Shown here in pieces: positions 1 through 11,940 of a DNA stretch of 64,000 nt. The DNA lies in assembly GCA_027943245.1 (NCBI GenBank), contig JANDJZ010000170.1, forward strand, positions 1 to 64,000. The letters run 5' to 3'. A program made the translations under genes and the position numbers. Each line of letters starts with the position of its first letter. Positions within the stretch are counted from its first letter, which is position 1. Source of the stretch: Acanthamoeba sp. SK_2022b. Taxonomy: Eukaryota > Discosea > Longamoebia > Acanthamoebidae. Below the pieces are notes generated by a model that was given only the letters and a program-made list of their open reading frames with translations, was not told the DNA's origin and did not search any database.

Positions 1-109
1 CCCCTTCTTCTTCTTCTTCTTCGCCGCCTTCAGCCGTCGCTTCTCTGCGCGCCCACCAGCCCCCATTCGATGTGAGTGTGCGTGTTGTGTGCGTGTTGTG
101 TGTGTGTGT

Positions 110-142
<33 letters not shown>

Positions 143-2100
143 GCACGGTACCTTCTTTGTCGAGCAGGGTCATCATCTCGGGCAGCTTGGCCCGGAGGGC
201 AACGTCCCTCGGCGTTCCCTCCCCGCCGACGACCGTCATGTCCGCGCCATGCTCGAGCAGCATCTCCACCAGCTCCGCCCGCCCGTTTCGCACGGCCAAG
301 TGCAGCGGCGTTTCGCCATACCTGTGGTGAGGGAGTGCGTGGGGGACAAGGTTGCCGTCGAGGTCACAGCCGCGTGAGCGATGCACGCGATGGGAGAGGG
401 GAGAGGGGAGGAAAGAGGCGAGGCGGGTGGAGAGCCTACCGGTTGGTGATGTTGACGTTGGCGTCGTGCTGCAGCAGATAGGCGAGAACGAGAGGAGAAG
501 AGGTTCGAGATGACGCAAGAAGATGTGTCGGAGTCTCTCCGTTTTTGTTCATTGCGTTGGACGTGTTGAGCGGGCCCTGTTGCAACAACGCCATCGCGCG
601 CACGGAGCGGAGATGAGAGGAGGATGAGCACACGTGCACGGTTACTCGCCGATGACCTCTTGCGGCGGTGTCCCACAACCGCATAGAAAGAACTGAAAAG
701 AAGGGGAGATGGAGAGAGAGAATCGATGAAGTGGAGGGAAGGCAAGATTACCTGTTTGGGTCCAAGCAGGTACTGCAGGATGATAAAATATTTATCATGC
801 GCCGGCAGAGCGTAGGGCCGACTGCCGTCGCTCCTCCACTTGCGCGTGGCCTCAGCCGTTCTGTAAGAAAATATTTGTTAGTTATTAATTATTTGTTAAT
901 TTTATTCGTATAAGCAGTACATTAAATTATATTATTTTGTTATTTCATTGGCATGAGTTGTGTGCGTCGGGGAGAGGAGGGAGTAGTACTCTCGTAGCAG
1001 GAAGCCTTTCGAGATGGCGGGGGGAGTGTGTGACATGGGCAGCGAATAGTAGGTGTCGGACGACGTGCGCGTGCCCATCCTACGATCAACGAAAGAGGGA
1101 GAGGCAGTGTTAGACAGAGGACAGCCCAGAGCGCGAGCGCGCCTTGAGAAGAAGACACCGCACCTGACGCCAGGGACCTGATCCGGTGGCGGATGTCGCA
1201 CGAAGTAGTGCAGAGGCGTGGAGAGGTCCACCGTGGTAAGCGTCACGCTGACACTGCAAAGGAGGAGGCAACACACCGCCCGTTGTTAGCGCCAACATAT
1301 ATTGGGGGCACCGGTGGGAGCGAGGGAGGGGCAACACCAGAACAGCACATACGGGCGTAACATGTAATATATATATATACGACTGTAATACACGAAAACT
1401 AAGCGCAGCAGCCATTAGGAGTATGGCCTACAACGAAATTTCCAGTGCTACAACGTTGTCGAAACGCAAAGCTTGGTGATCTCGATTGGGGTGTCCCAAT
1501 CGTGTATCAATTTGTAAAGGGGGGTAGGCCAGCATGCTCTGACACACCTCTACCAAAGATTTTGTTGTGTACAACTCGTCGGGCTGAGATTTGCTGTTTC
1601 TTCACCATTCAATGAATGAAAATGGGCGAAAAATGCCGAGAATGTAAAAAGATGCGAGGGGCGACGTACAAGTTGGAGGGAGTGCGAGAATCAAAGCCGT
1701 TGGAGCCACCAAAGCCCTTGGGCTTCAGGCCAACACCAGTAGTGACGACGTTGTTGGCGCCCAGACCGCCGGCGCCACCGGTTAGCAGGAGCTCGATGAC
1801 GGCCAGGTCGCCTCGATGGCAGGCCGTGTGTAGCGGCGTCCACCCATGCCGGTCGATTAAATTCACGTTGATGCCTGATTTCACTAGAAGGTATTGTACA
1901 ATGTCGGCCTTTCCGGCCTCCACCGCCGCATGGAGGGGCGTGCCACCTAATCGATCGCGCTCGTGAATCATCGATGGCTCATCCTTCAGCAGCTCCTCCA
2001 CCTCCTTCACCGTGCCCGTGTCACGTATGAGCGCATGAAGGAGGGGCGCCTCATCCTTCTTGCTCCCCAATCGTCCCAGACTGCTTTTACGCATGGACAT
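1..2100 (-). CDS. Ankyrin-repeat protein, 3' part off the left edge
   Basis: Spliced gene read right to left. The first exon (2100-1670) opens with MSMRKSS and holds two clear ankyrin repeats, with the cores GGTPLHAAVEAGKADIVQYL and GWTPLHTACHRGDLAVIELL. It joins in frame to 1253-1164 (LSTPLHYFVRH), 1079-990 and 860-752. Further exons carry NGETPTHLL (ending near 436) and YGETPLHLAVRNGRAELVEM (ending at 152). An exon entering from about 44 is lysine-rich (a run of AAG codons) and leaves the window, so the C-terminus is missing. Ankyrin repeats bind protein partners; no enzymatic domain is visible, so the role is unknown. The start is the first ATG of the repeat frame; an in-frame stop lies just upstream. 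The intron at 151-45 carries a (CA)n run on the sense strand. I joined the 1.6-2.1 kb exon to the rest because repeat phase and splice phase continue, but two genes are possible. Confidence 0.75.
96..142. repeat. (TG)n microsatellite in an ankyrin-gene intron
   Basis: Imperfect TG run inside the intron at 151-45; it reads CA on the sense (minus) strand. Confidence 0.9.
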
Positions 2101-2662
2101 GGGAAGGAAGCTCTCGAGGCGCTCGCGCAAGTTCCTTCACCGCCTCGCCGTTCACCTTCAATGGTCTATAAAATAATCAATAAATGATTAAATGCAAAAA
2201 ATCGAAAGATATTTTACACAATCCTTCTCGAAAAATGATCTCTGCGCTGCGACGTGCGTTGCCCAGAGCCGGGCGAGCAGGGCAAAGCCACGCGTATTTG
2301 CTTCTTTTGCGCCCAGCGGTCGCCTCGTACACGGCGTTCGTGGCGTGGTCTTTCCCCGCCGGAGGAAATAGGGTTTCCGCCAACCAATAAGCTTGGTTAT
2401 TAGGTCATTTTTCACGGTGGCGGGAGATTGGCGTAACTTACACGCGACGACGGTGAACCTGGTTTTTACGCAAAAATCTCGTGACTTGCATCATCCACCA
2501 GCTTTGTAGAGAGAGATTCTGCTGTTGTAATTAGTTGTACATTTGGGTGCGAGGGGCACGGCGGAATCTCGATTTACAAAACTTCATCTTTCATCCTCTG
2601 CATCTTTTCTTCTCCTTCTCTTAGCCTGTAAAAAATTGTTGTAAAAAGACACAACGAAAAGA
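2101..2662. other. Divergent intergenic region (ankyrin gene / AMMECR1)
   Basis: About 560 bases between two start codons pointing away from each other, so it should hold both promoters. It contains CCAAT-like words (CCAATAAGC near 2384), a TTTTTCACGGTGGCGGGAG stretch at about 2408 and a CT-rich stretch just before the AMMECR1 start. The short open frames here lack protein-like content. Confidence 0.5.
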
Positions 2663-3813
2663 TGGAGAACTTGGCCGCAACGCCAGAGATGGCCTACTAC
2701 TGCTTCGAGGTGCTAGAGCACGAGCTTGCCATGATGAACAGCGAAGGCAAGAAGAAGAAGGGCACTGCTATTGCTGCGCCTGATCCCTACGCCTACAAAA
2801 TCCCCGATGACATAGAATGGTGACTCGTCCCACGTGCAAGAGTTTGGAGTCATTGTTGTTAACAGACTTGCGTTGCTTGATTGGTCCAGCCCGCTGTTCG
2901 TGGGGTGGAAGAAGACGAGCAGGGACGGCAGCGACGAGAGGCTGCGCGGCTGCAAAGGCACCCACGGCACTCTACCCCTGCACGAAGGTCTTCGCCAGTA
3001 CGCCCTGCTGAGGTACGCGACGAGCAACCAACGAGCCACCACTTGCTCGGTGGCACAACGTAGCGCCCCACCCTCACGTACGAATCTACACGCGCCCTGC
3101 GCCACGCTACTCGTGCAGCGCGTTCGACGACAGCCGCTTCAAACCCGTGGCGGAAGACGAGGTCCCCCGCCTGGCATGCACAGTCAATCTCCTGTTCGCC
3201 TTTGAGAAGTGCAAGGACTGCTTTGACTGGGAGGTACGCAGGCGTCGCTACACGTTCATGCCCCCTCCACCCGACGCCCTAACGGAGAGATTGAACGTTT
3301 TTTCTCTTTCTACTTCTTCTACTGCCTCTTCTTCTTTCTGTTCCCTACCTCTTGTTGTGCTCGTGCTCAGGTGGGTCCCCATGGCGTGCGCATCGACTTC
3401 TACGACAGCAGGAACGTGCCGCGTAGCGCCACCTTCCTGCCCTCGGTCGCCGTCCAGTTTGGTACGTGGCCGCTACTCGGGGCCTGGCCCACGAAGGGTG
3501 GTGGCAACCGCCAAAGCGCGCTACGTGCGGCCGCCGTGGCTGAGGCTTGCTGGCCGTGCTGTGCCGTGTGCAGGCTACACGCGCACGCAGACGATCGAGA
3601 GACTGGTCGAGAAGGCCGGCTGCGACGAACCCCTCACCAAGAAGCTGGTGGCGAAGATCAAGTGCATCCGCTTCCAGGTACAAGAGTTGTGGAGGGCCGT
3701 CCAAGTGCATCTTGTTGTGCTGATGTCTCTCTCTCTCTCTCTCTCTCTCTGGACAGTCGTCTGAGATCCATCTCCCGTATGAAGAGTATCTTCAGCACAA
3801 GAAGAAGGGTTGA
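2663..3813 (+). CDS. AMMECR1: AMMECR1 family protein
   Basis: Seven exons with joins checked: 2663-2819, 2890-3012, 3119-3233, 3371-3471, 3574-3677, 3757-3813. The 3233/3371 join is phase 0. The product is about 217 residues and spans the whole AMMECR1 domain: MAYYCFEVLEHEL at the N-terminus, PLFVGWKK, the signature loop LRGCKG (LRGCIG in most members), DDSRFKP, EDEVPRLACTVNLL, DWEVGPHGVRIDF, and the C-terminal YEEYLQHKKKG. This matches human AMMECR1 in order and spacing. The family is universally conserved; its biochemical role is not settled and nuclear localisation is reported for the human protein. Unlike many bacterial and archaeal homologues it is not fused to a MEMO domain here. Exons 1 to 6 plus the last give the family's usual length with no break. 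The gene is tail to tail with the kish gene, 210 bases apart. (Six listed exons are those I could place exactly.). Confidence 0.93.
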
Positions 3814-4023
3814 GGTTGGTATCATCTTCGTCTTCATCACCAAGCACAATGATCAGACATCGATGCCGCCACGTCTCTACCTCTCTACCTCTTCCCTTCC
3901 ATCTTGTTGATGGGCAATGAACATACCACAACACGAGCCTGTTTTGACAAAAAGCTTTCCACTACACGGGTAGAGCGTAGAAGTAGAAGAAGAAAGGAGA
4001 GGGAGGAGAGTCGCGCCACACAG

Positions 4024-4375
4024 CTACTGGAGGACGAGGAGGTAGATGGCCATGCTGAAGCAGCTCGCTGACACGAACCAGTGTAGTCGTGACCCCACCA
4101 CCGAAGCTGCAGAGAGAGAGAGAGGGGGGAGAAGATAAACCCTTCTGATCTCATAGAGGAATACAAAAAGGAGCGCTTACCTTTGTAGAAGGTGCCCCAG
4201 AAGCCCTTCTTTTCGGAAAGGAACATTCGTCGAAGGATGGGGGTGGATTTAATTAACGTCGCAAAGCAGATGAAGAGCAGAACGGCCGTCAACAGTCCTG
4301 GGAATGAGTAGACTGGAATAGGGATGAGTATAGGAAGAACAAGTAGATGATCTTAAGTCACATACCGTTCGTCAT
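4024..4375 (-). CDS. TMEM167: Kish / TMEM167 small Golgi membrane protein
   Basis: Three exons with joins checked: 4375-4366, 4297-4181, 4106-4024. The product is about 69 residues. It has two hydrophobic segments: LLTAVLLFICFATLI near the N-terminus, and one near the C-terminus built from FVSASCFSMAIYLLVLQ. Between them lies the family's conserved KKGFWGTFYKASVVG stretch (KTGLLGIFWKCARIG type in animals). Length, topology and order match the kish/TMEM167 family, which works in the constitutive secretory pathway at the Golgi. The first exon supplies only MTN and the first base of Gly, so ordinary ORF callers would miss the start. A purine-rich (GA)n run sits in the second intron. Confidence 0.9.
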
Positions 4376-4444
4376 GTTGTTGATGTATTTTTTTTAAAAC
4401 GGAAAAAATAAAACAGAAAAACAAGGAAATAACAGGAACGAACG

Positions 4445-6037
4445 TCAGCCAGCTTGTTGCCAATTGGCCAGGTCAGCCCTGGTGGGCATGCCCGCTCGCG
4501 CGCCCATCTGCATACAGTTTCTTGCAGCGCAGAACGAAGCCAGCGACAGGACTCTGGCCGGCGCCACCACCGCAGAACTGCACACGCCACCCAGCCACGT
4601 CAGCCGCCGCTCATGGTCCCCCATCGCCGCGCGTGTCGTACGATTCAGCAGATTCTAGAAGTGAGTAGATCGTGGCGGCAGTGAAAGCGTCGCCCGCGCC
4701 AGTTGTGTCCACGACCTCGTCCGGACCGAGGGGCTGCGGCGGGCAGTACCACGCCCGGAACCACGCACGCGACTCACCAGCACGCGGCCACGCAAAGCGC
4801 AGCTGGGCACTCGCGCTTTTGGCGTTGTCCTTACTACTGCGCCATTGCGAGTAGCTGCACTCTATGAATGCCTCCACCGTGGGGTGATAGGGCTCACCGT
4901 CATCGCGCGGCGACTGCGGGCGTGGATCGGGCGTGTCGTCATCGTCGTTGTTGGACCGCTCCACCCATATGCTGCCCTTCTCGCCCAGCGTGGTGACGAC
5001 GAACCGCAGCAGCGGGTAGTCGGTCAAGAGCTGCACCAACCCGTCGGTGAGGTCCGCGTCAGATGCTGACGTCATCGCAGCCGACGACGGGCTCCTCTCC
5101 TTGGCCCGCTCTATCACGACAATCACATGGGCAAACGCAGGGTCACGCCAACAACACTCCCGCGATTCGGTGTGGTTGACCGAGCAGTGGCTGCGCGCGC
5201 GCGTGTGTACCACGGAAATACATAGCCGGGAAATGGCTCGACGTGTTGAGCGAGTCCACGACGGGGAGCAGGTCCAGCATGCCCTCCCGCACCTTCTCGA
5301 TGTCCATGAGCACGGGGATCGCCCGCTTCCTCGCCTCGAGGGCCACTGCTCGCGCAGCTCGCGGGTGCCGCGAGTCGAGGAAGAGGAGACGGCAGTCCCT
5401 CAGCAGCTCCTCCACCTGACCGAGAACGCCGTTGCGACCAGAGTCAGCAGCTGCGGGTGCATGCGGCGCAATGCGCTGGGGGAGTGGTCTCACACCGCTG
5501 GCTGCTGGAGCTCCTCGTCGAGTAAGTCCTCGGAGAGTGGTGTGTGGAGGCAGGTGCGAGTCTTGGTGGTCTGGTCCACGATGATGTACGTGAACGGCGT
5601 CAACACCCTGACACCGGGCCAGGTGTCACGCCTCTCTCTCTCTCTCTCTCTTTCTCACACACACACCACACATGCGCGCAGTGGTTACCCTGGTTTGAGG
5701 ATGAGGGACCGAGTGTCGACGCCTTCATCGAACAGCTGCTGGGCGATGAGCTTGCCCCAGGCGTCGGCGCCCACTTTGGCCAGAGGACGCGCGGCGACGC
5801 CCAGGCGTGCCAGCGCTACCACCACGTTCCCACAGTTGCCGCCGCCCTCCACCTTACCGCCGCCAACCCGAGCCAGTTGAGCACACCTGACCGCACGGAC
5901 GTGAGGGGATTTGGGGGAGGGGGCACCTGAAAATGGCGGGTCCGGCTCTTATCATCGGGTTTGGGGAAGTGGTCTACCACGCCGATGAGGTCCACACAAC
6001 ACGAGCCCACCGCCACCACGACCGGCGACCGCTGCAT
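4445..6037 (-). CDS. PfkB-family carbohydrate kinase
   Basis: Multi-exon gene. The N-terminal exon starts MQRSPVVVAVGSCCVDLIG, the usual first beta strand of ribokinase-fold kinases. It is followed by GGGNCGNVVVALARLGV (substrate-binding Gly-rich turn), VGADAWGKLIAQQLFDEGVD, an exon with DSRHPRAARAVALEARKR, and FVVTTLGEKGSIW. The catalytic signature DTTGAGDAFTAATIYSLLE gives the anion hole and base Asp. The last exon ends LASFCAARNCMQMGARAGMP, typical for this family. The family phosphorylates sugars or nucleosides with ATP in the cytosol. Substrate cannot be fixed from sequence; fructose or a related ketose is plausible because the fold order resembles fructokinase/ketohexokinase. ATG at 6037 is chosen because the first beta strand begins right after it. 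The (GA)n run near 5635-5655 is intronic. Confidence 0.85.
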
Positions 6038-7063
6038 GGTGGGGGGAATAAAGAATAAGTTAATAACTGGGATTCTTGTCCGAATTAAGTGGCGGCTTAT
6101 CGCAAACAATTTGACGAATGTGGAGCTATCGGCAGGCTGTCTTGTTTCTCTCCAATGCCACCAAAGGAGGGAGGACAACAGCAGATTTTTTTCAGTCATG
6201 CTGCACTGTGGCAGATTCAGCACCCTCTTCTCCACCTTTAGTCTTATTACCAACTGCTGGTGTCATGATGCACCAGCTTGCTTTTGCCTAGGGTTCAGGA
6301 ACTTGGCCTGAGTGACATAAGAGGATCTTCAGCCTCTCTGGTGGAATGCCACTTGGCACTGAGGCAAGTGGATTGCTGCCAACATTTCAACAGCTCCCCC
6401 AATCTTGTCAACCATTTGAGGCAAGAGCTGCAGCTGTTGAGAGGAGCATGTGGATTGTTGCCACCATCTCTATAAACCCCCCCATCTTGACATCTTTGTT
6501 CAAGGCAAGAGCTGCACTGTTGACAAGAAGCATGATAAGACATGTATGTTAGTGGTGCAGGATAGTCATTAGAGCATCAGCTTTATGTGGAAGTTGCTCA
6601 CCTCCAAAAGGTGCAGAACTCCAGGCATCCTGCAAGGGCCAGTAATCAGCAACATGTGCAGCTATCTCCAACCATTGACATCAGCCAAGCGAAATGGATT
6701 TCAGACATGCAGCATCTGTCAGCAAGCCCTTTGCTCACCATCAATCTGTTCACCTTGCTGTATAAGTGCTCCCTCTTGGAAAGGGCACACTCAGTCACTG
6801 AACTGTACTTTGCACAACCAGCAAACCTCCCTCTCATTGGTGGTAACCTCCCTCTGTGCTTGCTGATACTCCTCCTGGCCTATGCCAGCATGGCTCTTTG
6901 CTACTGTGTTGCTACTGTCCACTCTCTTCCAGCTGCACCATGCCCAGACATCAAGTGTCTACCAAACGGCCTTCTTCCCAGGAAAAAAAAGAGCTGTGGA
7001 GCCAGTTCGACAAGCAATAAAATTAAAAAGCACAGAAACGTTCAACAACAACAGCCACAAGAG
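6038..7063. other. Divergent intergenic island of lower GC
   Basis: About 1 kb between PfkB (-) and the LanC-like gene (+). Base composition is visibly less GC-rich than the flanking exons, with many CAG/CTG-type words. Open frames on both strands are short and unlike any family I know. It contains a two-copy tandem repeat (6368-6533). It probably carries both promoters. Confidence 0.5.
6368..6533. repeat. Two-unit tandem repeat, about 83 bases each
   Basis: Unit A 6368-6449 and unit B 6450-6533 both start GTGGATTG(C/T)TGCCA, share CCCCC(A)ATCTTG and AGGCAAGAGCTGCA, and end AGCAT. The units have diverged by substitutions and a 2-base length difference. Confidence 0.75.
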
Positions 7064-8752
7064 ATGGAGCTACGGGGCCTGGACAAAAAGGCGAGGGAGA
7101 GGTTTTTCGCCAATACTGCGGCAGACTGGGTGCCGCAGGAGGGCGGGGACACGAGGTCCAGCATGAAGGAAGCTGTGCCGCAACTCGAAGCTCACATCCA
7201 GCGAGCGCTGACTCTCATCGAGACCAAGTGGCCCCCCTCCACGAGCATCATCGAGTACGCGCGCTGTCGGCACCCCGACAATGCAGCCCAAAGGAGACAA
7301 ACTGCAACCAACCTAACACGAATGCGTGCAGGGAGGGGTCGGTGTACACCGGCGCCGCGGGAGTAGCGCTGCTCTACCTCCACCTGCATACTCTCGACAC
7401 TACTGCCACATCCAGAGGTCTCCTCTTTTCCTAGCGCGTGCCATCGATGGTTGGCTTTGGGAGCTGATGGACATGTGTGCGCGCGCTCGTGTGCGTGCAG
7501 GCGGGGGCAAACACCTGGAACACGCACGCCACTACATCAAGGCAGCGCTTCGGCTCACGCGCTCACGGCAAAGACGCCACCCGTACGCCTCTTGCGTTGG
7601 TACTTCAGTTGATATCGTGCTCACTGCTCACTACACGTGATGATGTGGTGCTCGGCTTGTGGTGATGGTCGCCAGCAACCGGAAGAAGGGAATCAGCTTC
7701 GTCACCGGCGAAGCGGGGGGCTACGCCGTCGCTGCCGCCGTCTATCACGCCCTCGGTCGCGCTGAGAAATCGTTGGTCGCCCGCTCTCTATATCTCTTTC
7801 CCCACTGCGACCACTCGTGGCGGCCACTGTGCCTAACCGCTACGCTCGTGTCGTGTTCTGCGTTGGGTTCGCAGGCAACGCTACATCGACGATCTCGAGG
7901 CCATCTCCGCACAATTCATTCCCGTGGACACACGCTGGGGCGAATGGGAGCTGCTCTACGGCTGCGTGGGTATAGGCACCACCTGGCAGTCATATTTTAA
8001 TGATTTTATTCTCTCTTTTTCAAATATATATATATATATATATTAAATCATCTATTTTCTATGAATATGGCCAGGCTACATGTATGCCCTTCACTTTGTC
8101 AAGCGGTACACGGGCAAGGACATCGCCACCGCCCTGCTCGCCAAGTTGGTCCCGGCCGCGCTGTCGTACGGCAAGTGGTATGCCCCCTCCCCCCCTCCGC
8201 CAATGGGATCGCTCGCTCACAAGTCTGCCGCGGCGTTGGCACTATCGACATGCCGATGACGCGAGTCCAGGCACGCCTCGCAGCTGCCTTCAGACAGCCA
8301 GGGCAACGGCGCGGCGCGGCCGCCGCTGATGTACAGCTGGCACGGGAAGGCCTACCTTGCCGTGGCGCACGGGCTCAGCGGCATCCTCATGGTCCTCCTC
8401 CTTCAGCCCCAGCTCCTCGATGGCACCGAACCCCTCTCCCCACAAACACCTGCGACGTGATTGGCCCGACCTTGCTCTTGCTTGCCTCAATGTATAACGC
8501 GCGCGCGTGCCATGTGTGTGCCATACATGCGCGTGGTGTTGTGCAGATTGGCGGGACGAAGGCGGCAAGTCGGGGCGAGCGCTGGTCGAGGAGACGATCG
8601 ATTGGCTGATCACCACCAAACTGCCCAGCGGCAACTACCCCACCCGCATCGACGGCGAGGGCGACCGTCTTGTCCAGTGGTGCCATGGTCATACTCTTCA
8701 CCTGCTTACCCACTCCTCTTCTCTCTCCCTCTCCCCGTCCACTGCTCACTTG

Positions 8753-8829
<77 letters not shown>

Positions 8830-9441
8830 CGCGCCGGCCATCGGCCTGCTCCTGCAGCGCGCACACCAAGTCTACGGCAAGCCAGCCTACCTCCGCGGTG
8901 AGCCCCCCCCCCAAACATCTCATCACGTTCACAGTGCGACCTCTGACGGTGAGCCACAACGGCGTTATGACGGTGGCTGGGGGCGGGGGTTCAAAGAGGC
9001 CGAGGCCGTGTCGGACGTCGTGTGGGCGCGCGGCCTGCTGAAGAAGGGCGTCGGGCTGTGCCACGGCATCTCGGGCAACGCCTACCTCTTCCTCTACCTG
9101 TTCAGGGCCACTCGCGATGACAAGCATCTACACAGGGCGTGGGCCTTTGCTCGCTTCTCCCTCTCCGACGAGCGCGCCCGTGAGACGTGGAACGAGCCCG
9201 ACGAGGTGCAGCCCAGCTGAGCTCTTTGGAGGGAGGCGGATTGACCAACCATTCTTGTCGACTGTGCGTGTGGGGGGGGGACGTGTGGCAGCCGTACTGC
9301 CTATTCAACGGGCTGGCGGGGTCGGCCTGGTTCTGTGCCGACCTGCTGCACGTGGTCAAGGGGCTGGGCGAGCGCGACGCGCAGGGGCGCGTGGGGCAAG
9401 CGCTCGACGCCATCTTCTTTCCCGCCTGCGACCTGGCCTAG
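7064..9441 (+). CDS. LANCL: LanC-like protein (LANCL family)
   Basis: Multi-exon gene; the first join (7254/7332) is checked and gives IIEEGSVYTGAAGVALLYLH, the first barrel helix motif of LanC-like proteins. It continues with GGKHLEHARHYIKAALRL, ISFVTGEAGGYAVAAAVYH, WELLYGCVG, YALHFVKRYTGKD, PLMYSWHGKAYLAVAHGLSG and LPSGNYPTRIDGEGDRLVQ. The zinc ligands are Cys in QWCHG and Cys-His in GVGLCHGISGNAY. The end is LFNGLAGSAWFCADLL. Order and spacing match human LANCL1/2. Family members bind zinc, and some add glutathione to dehydroamino acids in proteins; cytosolic or membrane-peripheral location is usual. The protein looks complete. The intron between WCHG and APAIG has no AG acceptor (see findings). 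The first ATG gives the charged N-terminal helix expected before the barrel. Confidence 0.9.
8755..8828. repeat. (TG)37 microsatellite reaching the 3' end of a LANCL intron
   Basis: Uninterrupted TG run that ends directly at the next coding bases GCGCGCCGGCC; there is no AG between the run and the exon. Confidence 0.95.
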
Positions 9442-9739
9442 CTAGCCCCCCAAGCAGCGATGCGTGTGCTGCGCTGTGTTGCTTTGCTCGAGCTCACCCA
9501 CGCCCGGGCTATGATGGTCGCGCGAGCCAGAGCGGGGCCGCGCAGGTACCGTTGTAAAGTGCTGTACAAAGGTCTGTGCATAGGCCCCTTGGAGTGGATG
9601 CCCAACGAACTTGCTTCTCCTCTTCGTCGGTCCTTTGGCTCATGCAGTTTTAACCAATCATTGCAGTTGCAGTAACCGCTCTAGGGAATTGTAGACCAAT
9701 AGGGAGGGGGAAGAGTACGGGAGGACAGTGTGATTAAGG

Positions 9740-10018
9740 TACGTCACCAAAGAAGAGCCAGCCCAGCTGCGACTCCTTGACGATGCGCCGTGCGTGGACG
9801 AGCTTGGCCCAGTAGCCGTGGGGCACCTCGATGTCGGAGCTCACGTTGTGCATGCGATAGTAGCACTCGCGGTTGGCCATGATCAGCCCGCTGGGCTTGT
9901 CTGTGGCCTTAGTGTGGGGTACACCAGCTGTTGGTCAACAACCTTTCCAGACAGGGAGGGGCTGCAGCCAAGACCAAGCAGACGACCAACAAGGGCAGCG
10001 TCTTGTTGTTCATCATCG
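9740..10018 (-). pseudogene. Truncated glycosyltransferase copy
   Basis: Reading leftwards, 9905-9742 is a close copy of the exon at about 25367-25531 of the glycosyltransferase gene: LIMANRECYYRMHN, SSDIEVPHGYWAKLVHA and WLFFGDV. Six codons (YTLFVG) of the parent are missing. Homology stops inside the DVD motif, at a GT. Upstream, an ATG at 10018 opens a hydrophobic leader (MMNNKTLPLLVVCLVLAAA) resembling the parent's signal anchor, but I find no in-frame splice joining it to the copied exon. Everything downstream of the DVD motif is absent. Most likely it is a partial duplicate that no longer encodes an enzyme. Confidence 0.7.
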
Positions 10019-10218
10019 ATTTTGGGTCGCCGAGCCGATCCAGATCGGGGAGTGGAGAAAGAGGGAAAGAGAGAACGAGAACGGAACGACGACTCGCGCC
10101 CACTTGCGAGGGGGGGGGGATGAAGCAAGCAGGCGTTTGCTGGCGGCACTCGTCGGATAAGTGGTTTAGATTTGTTTGTGCGTGCACCGAGATGTGGCTG
10201 TAGTTCCTAAGACAACAA

Positions 10219-11109
10219 CTAGGCCCGCACGAGAAGGATGCCATTCGCGACGAGACTGCGCGCCAGCACCTCCTTCTCGGCCCACGTCTCCAGCGGCACA
10301 TCCCCTGTTTGAGAGAATGATCAGAGAGAGAGAGAGAGAGAACGTGTGGACACGACAGTGAAGGGTACAGTGGCCGGCCAACAACCAGATGCGTGCGTAC
10401 CCAGCTTGGTCCACTCGTTGCCGTTGAGCAGGATGAACTCAATGCCCACGGCAGACTGCGCAATAAATGAATAAATAAAATATAAAGAAAGAAAGAAATG
10501 AATAATAAATAAATGAATAATAAAAAGGGAAGGCTGGCGTACGTCGAGAGGGAACTCGAGGGACTGCGGCTGCTTGGCGTCGTAGGTGCGCGGATTGCCG
10601 GCGGCGTAGTAGAGCACCGCCGCCTCTGCCTCGACCACCAGCCGCTGAGCTTCTCTACGCAGCAGCCTCACCTCGGTCGACTCCGTGAGCTGCTCTCCCC
10701 CAAGCACAACGTAAGAAAAAGATTGATTAAAACACAAAACAAACAACAAATTAATATAATAATTATTAATTCTATTATCTTGTGGGAGCACCTTGGCCTG
10801 CTTGCTGCGGGCCAGCGCCTGGAGCTCGTCGGCGGAGAGGAAGGGCGGGAGGCAGTTGTGGATGTACTGGATGCCCATGCGATCGGCGGCCAGGTCCACG
10901 GGCATCGCCTGAAGGTCGGGTCGCAGGCGTCAGTCCATTTTCTGCGCCTCGGCCGGCATCGCACAACAATGGGGAGGGGGCAAGGTTGCGGGATGGCCTG
11001 CGCGGTACCGCAAGAACGCCTTCCAGCAGGTGCTTGTAGGACTCCAAGAAGGCTCCTCTCTCCTCACGCAGCGCCTGCTCGCGCGATCGTTATTAAAACA
11101 TGCCCTCGG

Positions 11110-11178
<69 letters not shown>

Positions 11179-11875
11179 GTTACCCTCAGCTTGGACTTGG
11201 CTGCCCCCAGGAACTGGCCGTACTGGCGCGGCAGAGACGAGACCAACCCAAAGTCGTCCTCGGCCACCTCGATCCCGCGCGGCACCATCTGAATGCGTGG
11301 GCGGGCATAGGGCGCGGGTGAGGGGAGTGGTCACAACATTGGGCGGGCACACGCCCTCCCGCGCACGCAAAGGACGTGCGGGCAACCTTCTCCAGCAGAT
11401 CGATCCACGAACAGCACTGGGCCGTCGAGACCGTCAAGTGCAACGAGTGCGTGTCCTCCGTCGCCACCGCCTAACGCAAACGCAAACGTTAGCCAGCGGG
11501 CACGGGCACGCATGTTCACGCGACGCGAACCTGGTGGATCCACCCGCGAGGGAAGTAGAGGAAGTCGCCGGCGTGCAGCACGACGTCCATCACCACCTCG
11601 CCGATCTCGTTCTGCTCAAAATTGCCTGCACAGACGCACGCCACACGCACGCATCAGCGATCGAGTGCGTAACGCAAGGGAGTGGGGATTGGGAGGGGGG
11701 TTTGCGGCGCACGGTCGCGCACGTACGGGAGGAGAAGCGAGGCAGGGTGGATGACTCGTCCAGAGGCGCGTAGAGTCGCCACCTCTTGCTGCCCTCCAAC
11801 TGCAGAACAAACGCCTCGATGTCGTCTGTCGATACAAAAACACACAGACTCGTCAATCAACATTGTATCCTCAAG

Positions 11876-11940
<65 letters not shown>

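Noticed and set aside
1415..1609. Possible tRNA or other RNA gene in the long ankyrin intron
   Set aside because: I found no clover-leaf pairing or A/B box pattern by eye.
8706..8957. Open frames made of (HT)n, (CV)n or (VC)n at each CA/TG run, such as this one
   Set aside because: They are translations of microsatellites; apart from the LANCL intron case no conserved sequence flanks them in frame.
9460..9675. Small plus ORF after the LANCL stop
   Set aside because: No motif, no splice continuation, and it lies in the probable 3' untranslated region.
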